Assembly (NCBI GenBank): GCA_934229625.1
Contig: CAKQDU010000008.1
Span: forward strand, 3,937 to 67,936
DNA length: 64,000 nucleotides
Direction: 5' to 3'
Origin: an uncultured Alphaproteobacteria bacterium
GTDB taxonomy: Bacteria; Pseudomonadota; Alphaproteobacteria; RF32; CAG-239
Made by a program: the position numbers and the translations under genes. Positions 26,036 through 34,308 of the stretch are shown in pieces; position 1 is the stretch's first letter, and each line of letters opens with the position of its first letter. The notes under the pieces were generated by a model, which had not been told where the DNA came from, ran no database searches, and saw only the letters and a list, made by a program, of their open reading frames with translations.

Positions 26036-28708
26036 TTACACATCCTTTTTCAGTAATTCTTTTAAGTCATACAATTTTTGCAAAGCCTCGCGAGCAGTCA
26101 TATCATCCGGATTAAGTTTTTCCAGCTCATCAATAACCGGAGATTTTTTTATTTCTTTCGGCACATATGAAAACAACGGCAGTTCATTGTCAAAACTGTT
26201 AAGCCCCTTATGCTGATTTTCATTTTCCAACTTTGTCAAAACCTGTTCGGCACGCTCCAAAACAGCTGTTGGCAAACCGGCTAATTTTGCAACATGAATA
26301 CCATACGAGCGGTCGGCTGCGCCATCTATAACCTCATGTAAAAAAATGACTTCACCCTTAAACTCTTTGATTTTCATGCAATGCAAGCTCATGGCTTTCA
26401 ATCTTTCCACCAAATCGGTAAGTTCATGATAGTGAGTGGCAAACAAAGCGCGGCATTTATTTACTTCATGCAAATATTCTACCACCGCCCAAGCAATTGA
26501 GAGTCCGTCAAAAGTAGCTGTACCGCGTCCTATTTCATCCAAAATAACAAAAGAGCGTTTGTCTGCTCGGTTCAGAATAGACGCAGTTTCAACCATTTCC
26601 ACCATAAAAGTAGAACGACCGCGCGCCAAATCGTCTGAAGCGCCGACCCGTGAAAAAACTTTGTCCACATAGCCTATATGCGCCGATTTTGCCGGAACAT
26701 ACGCCCCCATTTGCGCCATAATGGCTATAATAGCATTTTGCCGTAAAAATGTGGATTTACCAGCCATATTCGGACCAGTAAGAAGCCAAATACGATTATT
26801 GTCCACATCCAAACCACAGTTATTGCCGACAAAACTTCCTTCATGATTGCGGCGGAGCGCATCTTCAACAACCGGATGCCGACCTTCTTCAATCTCAAAC
26901 GCATAACTGTCGTCAATTTCCGGACGGCAATAATTGTATTCAAGCGCCAAATCAGCCAGCGCCGCTCCGACATCCAGCTCGGCCAAAGCGGTTGCCGTAC
27001 GGGTTATATCATCAGCAGCAAGCAAAATATTATGCACTAAATCATCAAAAACGGCTAATTCCAAAGCAAGAGCCTTTTCCGAAGCTCCGCGGATTTGGTT
27101 TTCCAGCTCAGTCAGTTCAACCGTCGTAAAACGAGAAGCATTCAGAACCGATTGTCTGTGAATAAATTCAGGATTTCCAAGCACCTTAGCTGAATCTTTA
27201 TTGGAAATTTCTATAAAATAACCGATTACATTGTTATATTTTATTTTAAGGTGTTCTATTCCGGTTTGTTTCACATATTTGCTTTGCAAATTCAAAATAT
27301 AGTTATGCCCTTTATTTTTCAAATCACGCACGGCATCAAGCTCCGGACTGTAGCCGGCTTTGATAAAATCGCCGTCACGCGCCAAAAGCGGCAGGTCGTT
27401 TGTTCTGTCTTCCACCCACAAAGCATTTGCCAGCATATTAACCAGCATGCTATGATTTCCGAATTTTTGCAATACTTCGGCAACCGCTACCGGCAGCTCA
27501 TCCAAAACATCAATGGCTTTAAATGATTCTATTAAAGTTTTCAGCTTTGGCAGACTGCCCAAAGTCATGCCTATGGCTAGCAAATCGCGAGGTCCACCGC
27601 GGCCGACGCCAAGTCTGGAAACGGCACGTTCAACATCAGGACAGCTTTTCAGTATAGCACGCAATTTTTCTCGCACATCTTGATGTTTTAAGAAAAACTC
27701 GACCACATCCAAACGTTTATTTATTTTATCAACATTCAACAGCGGATTAGCCAAGCGATTGGCTAACAATCTGGCACCGGCTCCGCTTACGGTTCTATCC
27801 ATTACAGAAATCAGCGTAGCGCCGCGCGGGCCTTCCAATAAGTCCAAATTATGACGGGTTGCAGCGTCTATTTCCATATATTGACTGCTCAATATTTTTA
27901 CCGGACGGGCAATGCGCGGCATTTTGCCTTTTTGAGTATTTTCAACATAATCAAGCAAAATTCCGGCCGCAGAAATTTCAATTTTACTAAAATTTCCAAA
28001 CGAGTCCAGCGTGTTAACCTGATAAAATTCTAAAATCCTTTTCTGAGCATTACCGCTATTAAAACGAGCCTGCGGCAATACAGAAAGTTTTTCTTTATAT
28101 TCGTTCAACAGATGAAACAATTCAGGATTCTGCAGCAATGCATCCGACACCAAAATTTCGCTCGGCGACAATCTGTCAATTTCAGTATGCAGCTGAGCCG
28201 CCTCATTTTGAGGGCAAACTTCAAGTAAACGGGTATAAAACACGCCGGTGGAAAGGTCTATCCACGCCAAACCAAACTCGTTTCCATTTTTTGCCACGCA
28301 CAACAGATAGTTATTTTTCCGAGAATCCAAAATAGTGTCTTCGGTAATAGTTCCGGGAGTCACCAAACGCACAACGTCTCGGCGCACAATAGCCTTATAG
28401 CCGCGTTTTTTAGCCTCTGCCGGATTTTCCATCTGTTCGCAAATAGCCACCTTGAAACCCTGTTTCATCAGTTTTGCCATATAGCTTTCATAGGCATGAA
28501 AAGGCACGCCGCACATCGGCACATCTTTACCATCGGCCTTTCCGCGTTTAGTCAACGCAATATCCAAAGCTTTTGAAGCCGTTATGGCATCTTCAAAAAA
28601 CAATTCATAAAAATCGCCCATGCGATAAAACAGCAAATAGTCCTGATGAGCCTTTTTCAGCTCCATATATTGTTCCATTGCCGGCGTTAAATTACTTTTT
28701 TCCGTCAT
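26036..28708 (-). CDS. mutS: DNA mismatch repair protein MutS
   Basis: 890 residues, full length. Domain I shows the mismatch-stacking Phe-x-Glu in GDFYELFFED. The C-terminal ATPase has Walker A (GPNMAGKSTFLRQ), Walker B (FVILDEIGRGTATFDG) and the signature THYHEL. It starts mismatch repair by finding mispairs and recruiting MutL, which is not in the window. An intact MutS matters for how fast the short CT repeats in the pilin leaders would change length. Confidence 0.96.
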   Translation of the reverse strand: MTEKSNLTPAMEQYMELKKAHQDYLLFYRMGDFYELFFEDAITASKALDIALTKRGKADGKDVPMCGVPFHAYESYMAKLMKQGFKVAICEQMENPAEAKKRGYKAIVRRDVVRLVTPGTITEDTILDSRKNNYLLCVAKNGNEFGLAWIDLSTGVFYTRLLEVCPQNEAAQLHTEIDRLSPSEILVSDALLQNPELFHLLNEYKEKLSVLPQARFNSGNAQKRILEFYQVNTLDSFGNFSKIEISAAGILLDYVENTQKGKMPRIARPVKILSSQYMEIDAATRHNLDLLEGPRGATLISVMDRTVSGAGARLLANRLANPLLNVDKINKRLDVVEFFLKHQDVREKLRAILKSCPDVERAVSRLGVGRGGPRDLLAIGMTLGSLPKLKTLIESFKAIDVLDELPVAVAEVLQKFGNHSMLVNMLANALWVEDRTNDLPLLARDGDFIKAGYSPELDAVRDLKNKGHNYILNLQSKYVKQTGIEHLKIKYNNVIGYFIEISNKDSAKVLGNPEFIHRQSVLNASRFTTVELTELENQIRGASEKALALELAVFDDLVHNILLAADDITRTATALAELDVGAALADLALEYNYCRPEIDDSYAFEIEEGRHPVVEDALRRNHEGSFVGNNCGLDVDNNRIWLLTGPNMAGKSTFLRQNAIIAIMAQMGAYVPAKSAHIGYVDKVFSRVGASDDLARGRSTFMVEMVETASILNRADKRSFVILDEIGRGTATFDGLSIAWAVVEYLHEVNKCRALFATHYHELTDLVERLKAMSLHCMKIKEFKGEVIFLHEVIDGAADRSYGIHVAKLAGLPTAVLERAEQVLTKLENENQHKGLNSFDNELPLFSYVPKEIKKSPVIDELEKLNPDDMTAREALQKLYDLKELLKKDV

Positions 28709-28801
28709 CTTGATATTAAACCTATTTAAACTTATTGTATACTACAATAAATATGTTTGAAGTCTAGCACTTTATTAAATTTATCATACGGGATAACGCC
28801 A

Positions 28802-30220
28802 ATGCTGAAAAATATGAAACGCCTTCTGGGATTGGAAAAAGATTCTTCTTTTTCTACGCGTGTGCTGATTTTGTCGCTGCCTTCGGCCGTATTGTTTACC
28901 TTATTGGCTTTTTTTGAACTGGTGACACCTTTAACGGCGCTGATTTGTTATGTTGTAATTATCATATTCAACATGTTTTCTCTTTTTCCGCTGAGCTATG
29001 AGATGCAGTCTCTTAAACAATATATTTATTCTCTGGCCAACGAACATGAAGACGGTTTAAAGCCGAACCTTTCAGAAAAAGACGCGCAAAAAATTGCCGA
29101 TGCCGTTAATTCCATTCATCGTTTTTGGACCTCAAAAGCCGAATCGCTTGAAGCGCAGACAATGTCTGACGCCGCGGTCTTAGACACTCTTCCCGACCCG
29201 ATTTTGATGCTGGACAGCGAAGGAGTTATCACCGGAGGCAATCTTTCGGCACGCAATTTGCTGGGTGAAGATATAACCGGACGCAATATTGATTCTGTTT
29301 TCAGCGTGAATATTTTTGTAACATCGGTAGAAAAAGTGCTGAAAAATAAAAGCGAATCCGAAAGTTTGGTATTTCATGCCGGCGGAAAAATCAATAAACG
29401 CATTTATGCTCATATAACAAAGCTTCCGTGGTATTCAAAAGGACGCGCCGTTGCCGTTGTTTCTATTTATGACATCAGCAAAGCCATGAGTTTAGAAAAA
29501 ATGCAATCGGATTTTGTGGCAAACGCCAGTCATGAGCTTAGAACTCCGCTTTCGGTAATCTCCGGCTTTATTGAAACATTGCAAACTTCGGCTAAAGACG
29601 ATGACGAAGCGCGCGAAGCTTTTTTAGCCATCATGAAAGAACAAACGGACTATATGTCAAATCTGATAGAAAATCTGCTTTCGCTTTCTAAACTGGAAAT
29701 GGCTCAAGATAAAGAATTAAAAGACAAGGTGAATATATCCGAAGTTATAGACGACGTTACGGAAGCATTAAAAATAAAAGCATTTCAACATTCGGTTAAT
29801 CTGAAAGTTTCTGAACAAGGACGCATTCCAAAAATTATTGGAGACAAGCAAGAAATTCGGCAAATTCTGCAAAATCTGACAGACAATGCCATTAAATACG
29901 CTCAGGAAAACTCCGAAATAAGCATAGATATTAAGACTGTGCCTCAAATTCCGGTCGGAAACGGGCAGAATGTGGCGTCAGGCAAAGCGGTAAGCATCGC
30001 CATAAATAACAAAGGTCCGAAAATAGCCAAAGAAGATTTGGCTCGTCTTACAGAAAAATTCTATCGTATGCAAATTCACAAAGATATGAAAATCCGCGGA
30101 ACAGGCTTAGGTTTAGCCATTGCCAAGCAGATTATTTTGCATCATCATGGAAATTTGACAGTAAACTCAACAGCCTATAACGGAACAACTTTTACGGTTT
30201 ATTTGCCGCTCAAACCATAA
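28802..30220 (+). CDS. PhoR-like sensor histidine kinase
   Basis: A 472-residue inner-membrane kinase. Two transmembrane helices lie near residues 20-70. A PAS domain follows (LDTLPDPILMLDSEGVITGGN). The HisKA box is NASHELRTPLSVISGFIETL with the phospho-acceptor His, and the HATPase has NLTDNAIKYA, GTGLGLAIAKQI. The layout matches alphaproteobacterial PhoR, but no response regulator or pst genes are beside it, so the symbol is withheld. The ATG at 28802 is preferred over a TTG at 28757. The ribosome site is weak. Confidence 0.85.
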   Translation: MLKNMKRLLGLEKDSSFSTRVLILSLPSAVLFTLLAFFELVTPLTALICYVVIIIFNMFSLFPLSYEMQSLKQYIYSLANEHEDGLKPNLSEKDAQKIADAVNSIHRFWTSKAESLEAQTMSDAAVLDTLPDPILMLDSEGVITGGNLSARNLLGEDITGRNIDSVFSVNIFVTSVEKVLKNKSESESLVFHAGGKINKRIYAHITKLPWYSKGRAVAVVSIYDISKAMSLEKMQSDFVANASHELRTPLSVISGFIETLQTSAKDDDEAREAFLAIMKEQTDYMSNLIENLLSLSKLEMAQDKELKDKVNISEVIDDVTEALKIKAFQHSVNLKVSEQGRIPKIIGDKQEIRQILQNLTDNAIKYAQENSEISIDIKTVPQIPVGNGQNVASGKAVSIAINNKGPKIAKEDLARLTEKFYRMQIHKDMKIRGTGLGLAIAKQIILHHHGNLTVNSTAYNGTTFTVYLPLKP

Positions 30221-30267
30221 TTTTATGATATGACTGCTTATCTCAATAAAAAACTGTTTTCTCTATA

Positions 30268-30311
30268 AAAAATGAAGGCAGAAGCCAACGCACTCTGCCT
30301 AAATTTTTTTT
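30268..30311. terminator. Bidirectional intrinsic terminator
   Basis: AGGCAGA/TCTGCCT stem with eight T on the plus side and an A-run on the other lies between the convergent kinase and HU genes. Confidence 0.8.
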
Positions 30312-30324
30312 GATGTAAAAACAA

Positions 30325-30600
30325 TTAGCCGTTTACAATGTCTTGTAAAGTTTTACCGGCTTTGAATTTAGCTACTGTACGAGCAGGAACTTTTACTGTT
30401 TCACGAGTACGCGGATTGATAGCTGTTGTAGCAGCTCTCTTAGAAGTAGCAAAAGTACCAAAGCCAACCAAACGAACATCGTCACCGGCTTTCAAAGCGT
30501 CAGAAACAGCTGCGATGAAAGCGTCCAAAGCTTTTGAAGAATCTGTTTTGCTTAAACCAGAAGCAGCAGACATACTGTCAATCAATTCACTTTTATTCAT
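30325..30600 (-). CDS. hup: HU-type DNA-binding protein
   Basis: A 91-residue nucleoid protein of the HU/IHF family. The dimerisation helices are ELIDSMSAASGLSK and ALDAFIAAVSDAL. The DNA-wrapping arm is intact, with VGFGTF and RNPRT-like NPRTRETVKVPARTV. The family's conserved proline (in NPRT) is present. AGAGGAATATAAAA precedes the ATG, and a strong promoter lies upstream. HU rather than IHF is favoured by the sequence FKAGKTLQDIV. Confidence 0.93.
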   Translation of the reverse strand: MNKSELIDSMSAASGLSKTDSSKALDAFIAAVSDALKAGDDVRLVGFGTFATSKRAATTAINPRTRETVKVPARTVAKFKAGKTLQDIVNG

Positions 30601-30655
30601 TTTTATATTCCTCTTTAAGTTATAATTTAAAGTTGAGAATTTGTTCTCGCTCTTT

Positions 30656-30684
30656 ATCTAATAGGATTAAAAACGGTTTGTCAA
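30656..30684 (-). promoter_or_regulatory. HU promoter
   Basis: Minus-strand TTGACA (30679-30684) and TTAGAT (30656-30661), spacing 17, 56 bp before the start codon. Confidence 0.7.
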
Positions 30685-30764
30685 ACAAAAAATTATGTCA
30701 AACCTCAGAAAAAAGTATATTTTGCGCCGATTTTATACAAATTGTGAGCTAAAAATATTCATAT

Positions 30765-30793
30765 TTGACTTTGAAAACCGATTTATATAGTAT
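30765..30793 (+). promoter_or_regulatory. Promoter of the MORN-repeat lipoprotein
   Basis: TTGACT (30765-30770) and TAGTAT (30788-30793), spacing 17. The -35 coincides with a TTG that would otherwise extend the downstream ORF, which argues for the shorter start at 30822. Confidence 0.65.
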
Positions 30794-30821
30794 AGTTGTT
30801 GGTAATAAGGAGTGTATGCAG

Positions 30822-31340
30822 ATGAAAATCAGAATCTTGGGGATAGCATTGGCCGGATTTTTAAGCGCTTGCGGAGAATCGGGAACAGATGAAATTTATA
30901 ATGAAAACAACACTAATGTTGTTGAAGGCATAGTTTATGACATAAATGAAAAACCTATTAACGGCACTTATAAAATATATTACCCTAACGGAAACGTAAA
31001 AATGGAAGTTAAAAGCAAAAACGGCAAACCGGATGGTTTAGGACGTTTTTATGACGAAGACGGAAATATTGTATTTGAAGGAAATTTCAAAAACGGATTG
31101 ATGAACGGTAAAATGCTGAATTTTTATCCAGATGGCTCCATACATAATGAAATAAACTACACAAACGGCAAACCGGATGGTCTATATAAAACTTATAATC
31201 AAGACGGAACACCTGTTGTGGAAGTCCTTTTTGAAAACGGCACGGCATCCAAAGGATACGCCATTATTCAGGAACATAAAATAGATTTAACTCCTGAGGA
31301 TTTACAAGAAATCTCAGAACCGGAACAACCGCTGCAATAG
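30822..31340 (+). CDS. Lipoprotein with MORN-variant repeats
   Basis: A 172-residue exported lipoprotein. The signal peptide MKIRILGIALAGFLSAC ends in a lipobox (LSAC). The mature part has four or so repeats of the form G-x-Y/F-x-x-Y-x-x-x-G-x-x (GTYKIYYPNGNVKME, GRFYDEDGNIVFEG, GKMLNFYPDGSIHNE, GLYKTYNQDGTPVVE). These are MORN-variant units as in YwqK-family proteins. They usually mediate surface or protein contacts, but the role here is unknown. GGAG lies 9 nt before the ATG. A terminator overlaps the stop codon. Confidence 0.8.
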   Translation: MKIRILGIALAGFLSACGESGTDEIYNENNTNVVEGIVYDINEKPINGTYKIYYPNGNVKMEVKSKNGKPDGLGRFYDEDGNIVFEGNFKNGLMNGKMLNFYPDGSIHNEINYTNGKPDGLYKTYNQDGTPVVEVLFENGTASKGYAIIQEHKIDLTPEDLQEISEPEQPLQ

Positions 31341-31353
31341 CGGTTGTTTTTTT
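31326..31353 (+). terminator. Intrinsic terminator
   Basis: CAACCGCT-GCAAT-AGCGGTTG is followed by seven T. It starts before and ends after the stop codon of the lipoprotein gene. Confidence 0.85.
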
Positions 31354-31662
31354 ATAAGCAATTGCTATATCTAATAATATAGATGTTTGTCTGTTTGAAA
31401 CACACGAAAAATACGAATCGCAATTTTAGATAAAATTATTATAAATCAAAATGTTATATAAATATGATATAATTTTGCCAAAATAAAAAAATACGCTTGT
31501 TTTGCAAAAAAAATATATGGAAAAAAGGTTTTTTTATATTTTTTTGTACATTTTTTAGAAAAAAATAAAAAAAATGCTTAACAAATACTTAATTTTCTGT
31601 TAATAATGTACTTAGATGTGATTAAAAATTTAATTGTTCAGATTTAGAACTGGAGGAATATA
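31354..31662. other. AT-rich intergenic region
   Basis: About 310 bp, very AT-rich with long A and T runs and no credible ORF or stable hairpin. The only signal I see is the candidate promoter at 31578-31606. The rest may be an UP-element-like or bent-DNA region. Confidence 0.5.
31578..31606 (+). promoter_or_regulatory. Candidate promoter
   Basis: TTAACA (31578-31583) and TAATAA (31601-31606), spacing 17, with A/T runs upstream, 57 bp before the lipoprotein ATG. Confidence 0.5.
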
Positions 31663-32178
31663 ATGAAAAACTTAACAAAATTGCTGGTTGTAGCCATGGT
31701 TGCAGGCCTGACAGCGTGTGCCAGCGATGAAGAAACCGCAAATCGCAACTATCGTTATGCAGGTGAAGACGGTTGCGGCGATGCTTTAATTAAAGAAAAA
31801 CCAGCTCCGGCTCCGGTTCGTCAGGTTGCCCGTCCTTGCACCACTTGCCAAGCGACAGCTCCTGCTCCCGTCCCTGCCGCCCGTCCTTGCGGCGGTTGTC
31901 AGCCGACAGAATACACAGTTAGAACTCCTGTAAAAGTTGTTTATAAAAACACAACATATCATACTGTGTATGAACCTCGTACTTATGAAACAACATCGTT
32001 TGAAACACGTCCGTTTAATCGTGCCGAAGCTTGCACATCAGGTGAATGCTATGGCGGCGGTCAAGCGGTTATGAACGCTCAGCCTGTTATGGCGGCTCAG
32101 CCGGTTGTAACACGTCAGCCTGTTTTGCAGCAGCCTGCCGGACAAGTTTCAGCTCCTGTTGAAGTATATGAAAAATAA
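31663..32178 (+). CDS. Cys/Pro-rich outer-envelope lipoprotein
   Basis: 171 residues with signal peptide and lipobox (GLTACAS). The mature chain has CTTCQ and CGGCQ pairs, Pro-Ala stretches, a Thr/Tyr-rich segment (YKNTTYHTVYEPRTYETT) and Gln-Pro repeats (MNAQPVMAAQPVVTRQPV). It is largely disordered, with paired cysteines that could cross-link. Strong GGAGG and its own promoter and terminator suggest high expression. It lies next to pilin-like genes, so a surface or secretion role is possible. No family recognised. Confidence 0.65.
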   Translation: MKNLTKLLVVAMVAGLTACASDEETANRNYRYAGEDGCGDALIKEKPAPAPVRQVARPCTTCQATAPAPVPAARPCGGCQPTEYTVRTPVKVVYKNTTYHTVYEPRTYETTSFETRPFNRAEACTSGECYGGGQAVMNAQPVMAAQPVVTRQPVLQQPAGQVSAPVEVYEK

Positions 32179-32204
32179 TTATTGAACATTGTTTTTCTTC
32201 TATG

Positions 32205-32238
32205 CTCCGTATATTTTTCCAATATACGGAGTTTTTTT
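32205..32238 (+). terminator. Strong intrinsic terminator
   Basis: CTCCGTATAT-TTTTCCA-ATATACGGAG is followed by seven T. Confidence 0.9.
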
Positions 32239-32294
32239 GTATGCTAAAAAAGTGAAGCACAATCAAACTGCTTTTACTTAAACACAAAATTATC

Positions 32295-32323
32295 TTTACT
32301 TTCAGGTTATCTTTAGTTAAAAT
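32295..32323 (+). promoter_or_regulatory. Promoter of RNA copy 2 / pilin A
   Basis: TTTACT (32295-32300) and TAAAAT (32318-32323), spacing 17, placing transcription start near 32330. Confidence 0.55.
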
Positions 32324-32329
32324 ATATAT

Positions 32330-32548
32330 CGGATGGACAATAGTTTATCCAGGGCGTCAGAAACCCTTTAATAAATTGGATAGTCGCTTCTAAGCATAAG
32401 CGACTTAAAATTGTTGTTATGCCGACTTCTGTTCATAGGACGGATGTCGGCTGAATAAGGCTATATGCTGAATAGGCCGAGCCGTTCTTTTATTCAATTT
32501 ATTAACGGTTTCTGAACATCCGCCCGCCTTTATAGCGGGTTTTATTTT
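32330..32548 (+). ncRNA. Structured leader RNA candidate, copy 2 (upstream of pilin A)
   Basis: A ~219-nt RNA. The closing stem TCAGAAACC (32357-32365) pairs with GGTTTCTGA (32507-32515). The nested stem TTAATAAATTG (32368-32378) pairs with CAATTTATTAA (32495-32505). Inside are three hairpins: AGTCGCTT/AAGCGACT (32382-32405), GCCGAC/GTCGGC (32421-32451) and GGCTAT/ATAGGCC (32459-32478). It ends with a CCCGC/GCGGG hairpin and a T-rich run (32522-32548), 13 nt before the pilin ribosome site. The terminator position suggests either an attenuating riboswitch-like leader or a separate small RNA. Confidence 0.62.
32522..32548 (+). terminator. Intrinsic terminator of RNA copy 2
   Basis: CCCGC-CTTTATA-GCGGG is followed by TTTTATTTT, directly before the pilin A ribosome-binding site. 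Confidence 0.7.
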
Positions 32549-32575
32549 ATGTGCAATTTTTGGAGGTTTAGAAAT

Positions 32576-33190
32576 ATGAAAAATCAACGTGGTCGCAGTA
32601 TGATAGAAATGCTGGGTGTTTTGGCACTTATCGGCGTTCTCTCTGTTGGAGGCATCGCCGGATATTCTAAAGCGATGGAAAAATATAAACTTAATAAAAC
32701 CATTGAAGAATATAACTATGTTACACATGGTTTATTAGAGCATTTGCCTGAACTTCAAAAACTAAATTCCACTGACAGTCAATATATGATTACAGATTTT
32801 GTTTTAGCCGCAAATATAGTGCCTTCAACCTGGAAACGACACAATGGAACAGATTTATCAGATTCCTATGGCGGTGCAATAGCTATTTTTATAAGAAACA
32901 ATCATCTGAGTTTAGAAATTTATCATCATTATCCTTATGATGACGCAGGTTCTTTATCTTCAATTGAATTTTGTAAAACTTTGTTTAAGGATGTAGCGCA
33001 ACCGCTATCATCAGCCATGTACGGCGTTGGTCTATATATGTTTGATTATGATGATAATATTATATACGGAAATGCCCATTGTGATGGTGATAAAACCTGT
33101 TTGAATAATTTAACGATTTCTGAAATAAATAAAATATGCAACTCCTATAAAAAAGATGCAAATTACAGTTCGGTTATTTTATATTTTTAA
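32576..33190 (+). CDS. Pilin-like protein A
   Basis: A 204-residue type IV pilin/pseudopilin-like protein. The start is secure: GGAGG seven bases before the ATG. The leader is only MKNQRG, then RSMIEMLGVLALIGVLSVGG. With cleavage after Gly the conserved Glu falls at position +5, as in type IV pilins, but residue +1 is Arg rather than Phe/Met. After the hydrophobic helix comes YSKAMEKYK and a variable globular part. The C-terminal region (LNNLTISEINKICNS...VILYF) matches the other family members but has lost the second and third cysteines. Probably secreted by a type II/IV-like machinery not seen here. Confidence 0.82.
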   Translation: MKNQRGRSMIEMLGVLALIGVLSVGGIAGYSKAMEKYKLNKTIEEYNYVTHGLLEHLPELQKLNSTDSQYMITDFVLAANIVPSTWKRHNGTDLSDSYGGAIAIFIRNNHLSLEIYHHYPYDDAGSLSSIEFCKTLFKDVAQPLSSAMYGVGLYMFDYDDNIIYGNAHCDGDKTCLNNLTISEINKICNSYKKDANYSSVILYF

Positions 33191-33233
33191 ATTTTGCCGT
33201 ATAGACTGTTTTTATTTTACAATTATTCAGCGG

Positions 33234-33345
33234 TTAACTTATGGCGTGAGACTGTTATAAAATTAGAGTGTAAACAACATAATTTTAGAGGAAAGAAAGA
33301 TGAAAAATAAGTTATTCAAATTCTAAACATCTGATTATCATATGA
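33234..33345 (+). repeat. Orphan pilin 5' cassette (promoter and leader, no pilin)
   Basis: This stretch repeats the promoter (TTAACT at 33234, TATAAA at 33256) and the untranslated leader found before pilins B, C and D, ending in AGAGGAAAGAAAG and an ATG at 33301. The CT repeat and its neighbours are deleted, so the frame stops after eight codons. After the CATCTGATTA string the homology ends. No pilin body follows. It is a decayed or recombined copy. Confidence 0.7.
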
Positions 33346-33395
33346 AAAATGAACAAGCCTGTGCCTTAGTTTTGGATTGTTAGCTAAAATGCCTC

Positions 33396-33437
33396 AAAAA
33401 AAACGCTGTAAACTTTTTAGAGTTCCGCAGCGTTTTT
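33396..33437. terminator. Bidirectional intrinsic terminator
   Basis: AACGCTG/CAGCGTT stem with A-run and T-run on opposite sides lies between the orphan cassette and the convergent small membrane genes. Confidence 0.75.
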
Positions 33438-33448
33438 AATTTTACAAA

Positions 33449-33643
33449 CTATTTGTATTTTCCAAACATCAAGCAAATACATCCTAAAATGCAGAAGCCT
33501 AACAACATTAAAGCATCCGCATCTGAAATTTTTGCCATGATATTTTCATCAAATCCGCGATAAATAAAAATAATCATGCATATAACGAAAAGCACAAACA
33601 AATCTATCGCACCAAAAATGGCAACAATATTTCTGAATTTCAT
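33449..33643 (-). CDS. Small two-helix membrane protein
   Basis: About 64 residues from the ATG at 33643: two transmembrane helices (residues ~5-27 and 43-60) joined by a polar loop. A start at 33685 would overlap the upstream gene. No family recognised. It lies 11 bp after the 147-residue membrane protein and is probably its operon partner. Confidence 0.5.
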   Translation of the reverse strand: MKFRNIVAIFGAIDLFVLFVICMIIFIYRGFDENIMAKISDADALMLLGFCILGCICLMFGKYK

Positions 33644-33654
33644 AGTTATATTCT

Positions 33655-34098
33655 TTACAAACCAAACACTGGAAATTTTTCCCACATATCAGACAAAACA
33701 GCAATCATATTGCTAAATACTTTTCCCCAATCAATTATACAAATCAAAAGCAGAGAAAAAATTCCGCATAAAATGCTTCCATAAAATGAAGCTGTTAACT
33801 CAGTTTTACATTGAGCAAGCCTGCGTTCTTTTTGTTCAAAATATTCTTCCCTATCCATCTCGTTTGAAAACTTCAAACTGCCGCTGCCTCCCGATTTTTC
33901 GTACCGATAATCTGCTTTATCCGAAAAATAAAAAAACAATGCAATCCTGAAGGAAATCAGCATAATAACCAGCAGAATAGCACAGCTTGAGGCTTTTCCC
34001 TGAGCAAAGGGCGCAAGAATTACTGATAAAATCAATAAAATTGTTGCAAATAACTTAAAATAATAACCACGCATAATTAAATGATTTAAATTAAACAT
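33655..34098 (-). CDS. Membrane protein, unknown
   Basis: 147 residues: two N-terminal transmembrane helices (residues ~12-32 and 38-57), a charged cytoplasmic segment with DREEYFEQKERRLAQ, then two more helical hydrophobic stretches. There is no Shine-Dalgarno site. The leader is an AT-rich TTATTATG stretch like those of the accessory genes at 40.8 and 49-52 kb. Start could also be nine codons later. Function unknown. Confidence 0.5.
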   Translation of the reverse strand: MFNLNHLIMRGYYFKLFATILLILSVILAPFAQGKASSCAILLVIMLISFRIALFFYFSDKADYRYEKSGGSGSLKFSNEMDREEYFEQKERRLAQCKTELTASFYGSILCGIFSLLLICIIDWGKVFSNMIAVLSDMWEKFPVFGL

Positions 34099-34242
34099 AA
34101 TAATAAAATTTGGATTTATTTTGGCTCATACGCCATTTTTTGTCAACATTTAAATATAAAAAAAGTCTGAAATTTTGTTAGTGAATAAGACAGTCGTTTT
34201 TTTTACACACTTTCGACAATAATAAAGCTTTGATTTTTGCGG

Positions 34243-34270
34243 TTGACTTATGAAAAAAGGCTGTTATAGA
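34243..34270 (+). promoter_or_regulatory. Promoter of pilin B cassette
   Basis: TTGACT (34243-34248) and TATAGA (34265-34270), spacing 16. The same pair occurs before pilins C and D. Confidence 0.7.
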
Positions 34271-34308
34271 ATTGGAGTGTAAACAACATAATTTTAGAGG
34301 AAAGAAAG

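Noticed and set aside
30765..30821. N-terminal extension of the MORN lipoprotein
   Set aside because: The TTG start coincides with the -35 box and would bury the signal peptide; the ATG at 30822 has a ribosome site.
32330..32548. Leader as a cyclic-di-GMP (GEMM) or TPP riboswitch
   Set aside because: I looked for their conserved core strings and found none; the shared features with the other two copies point to a separate class.
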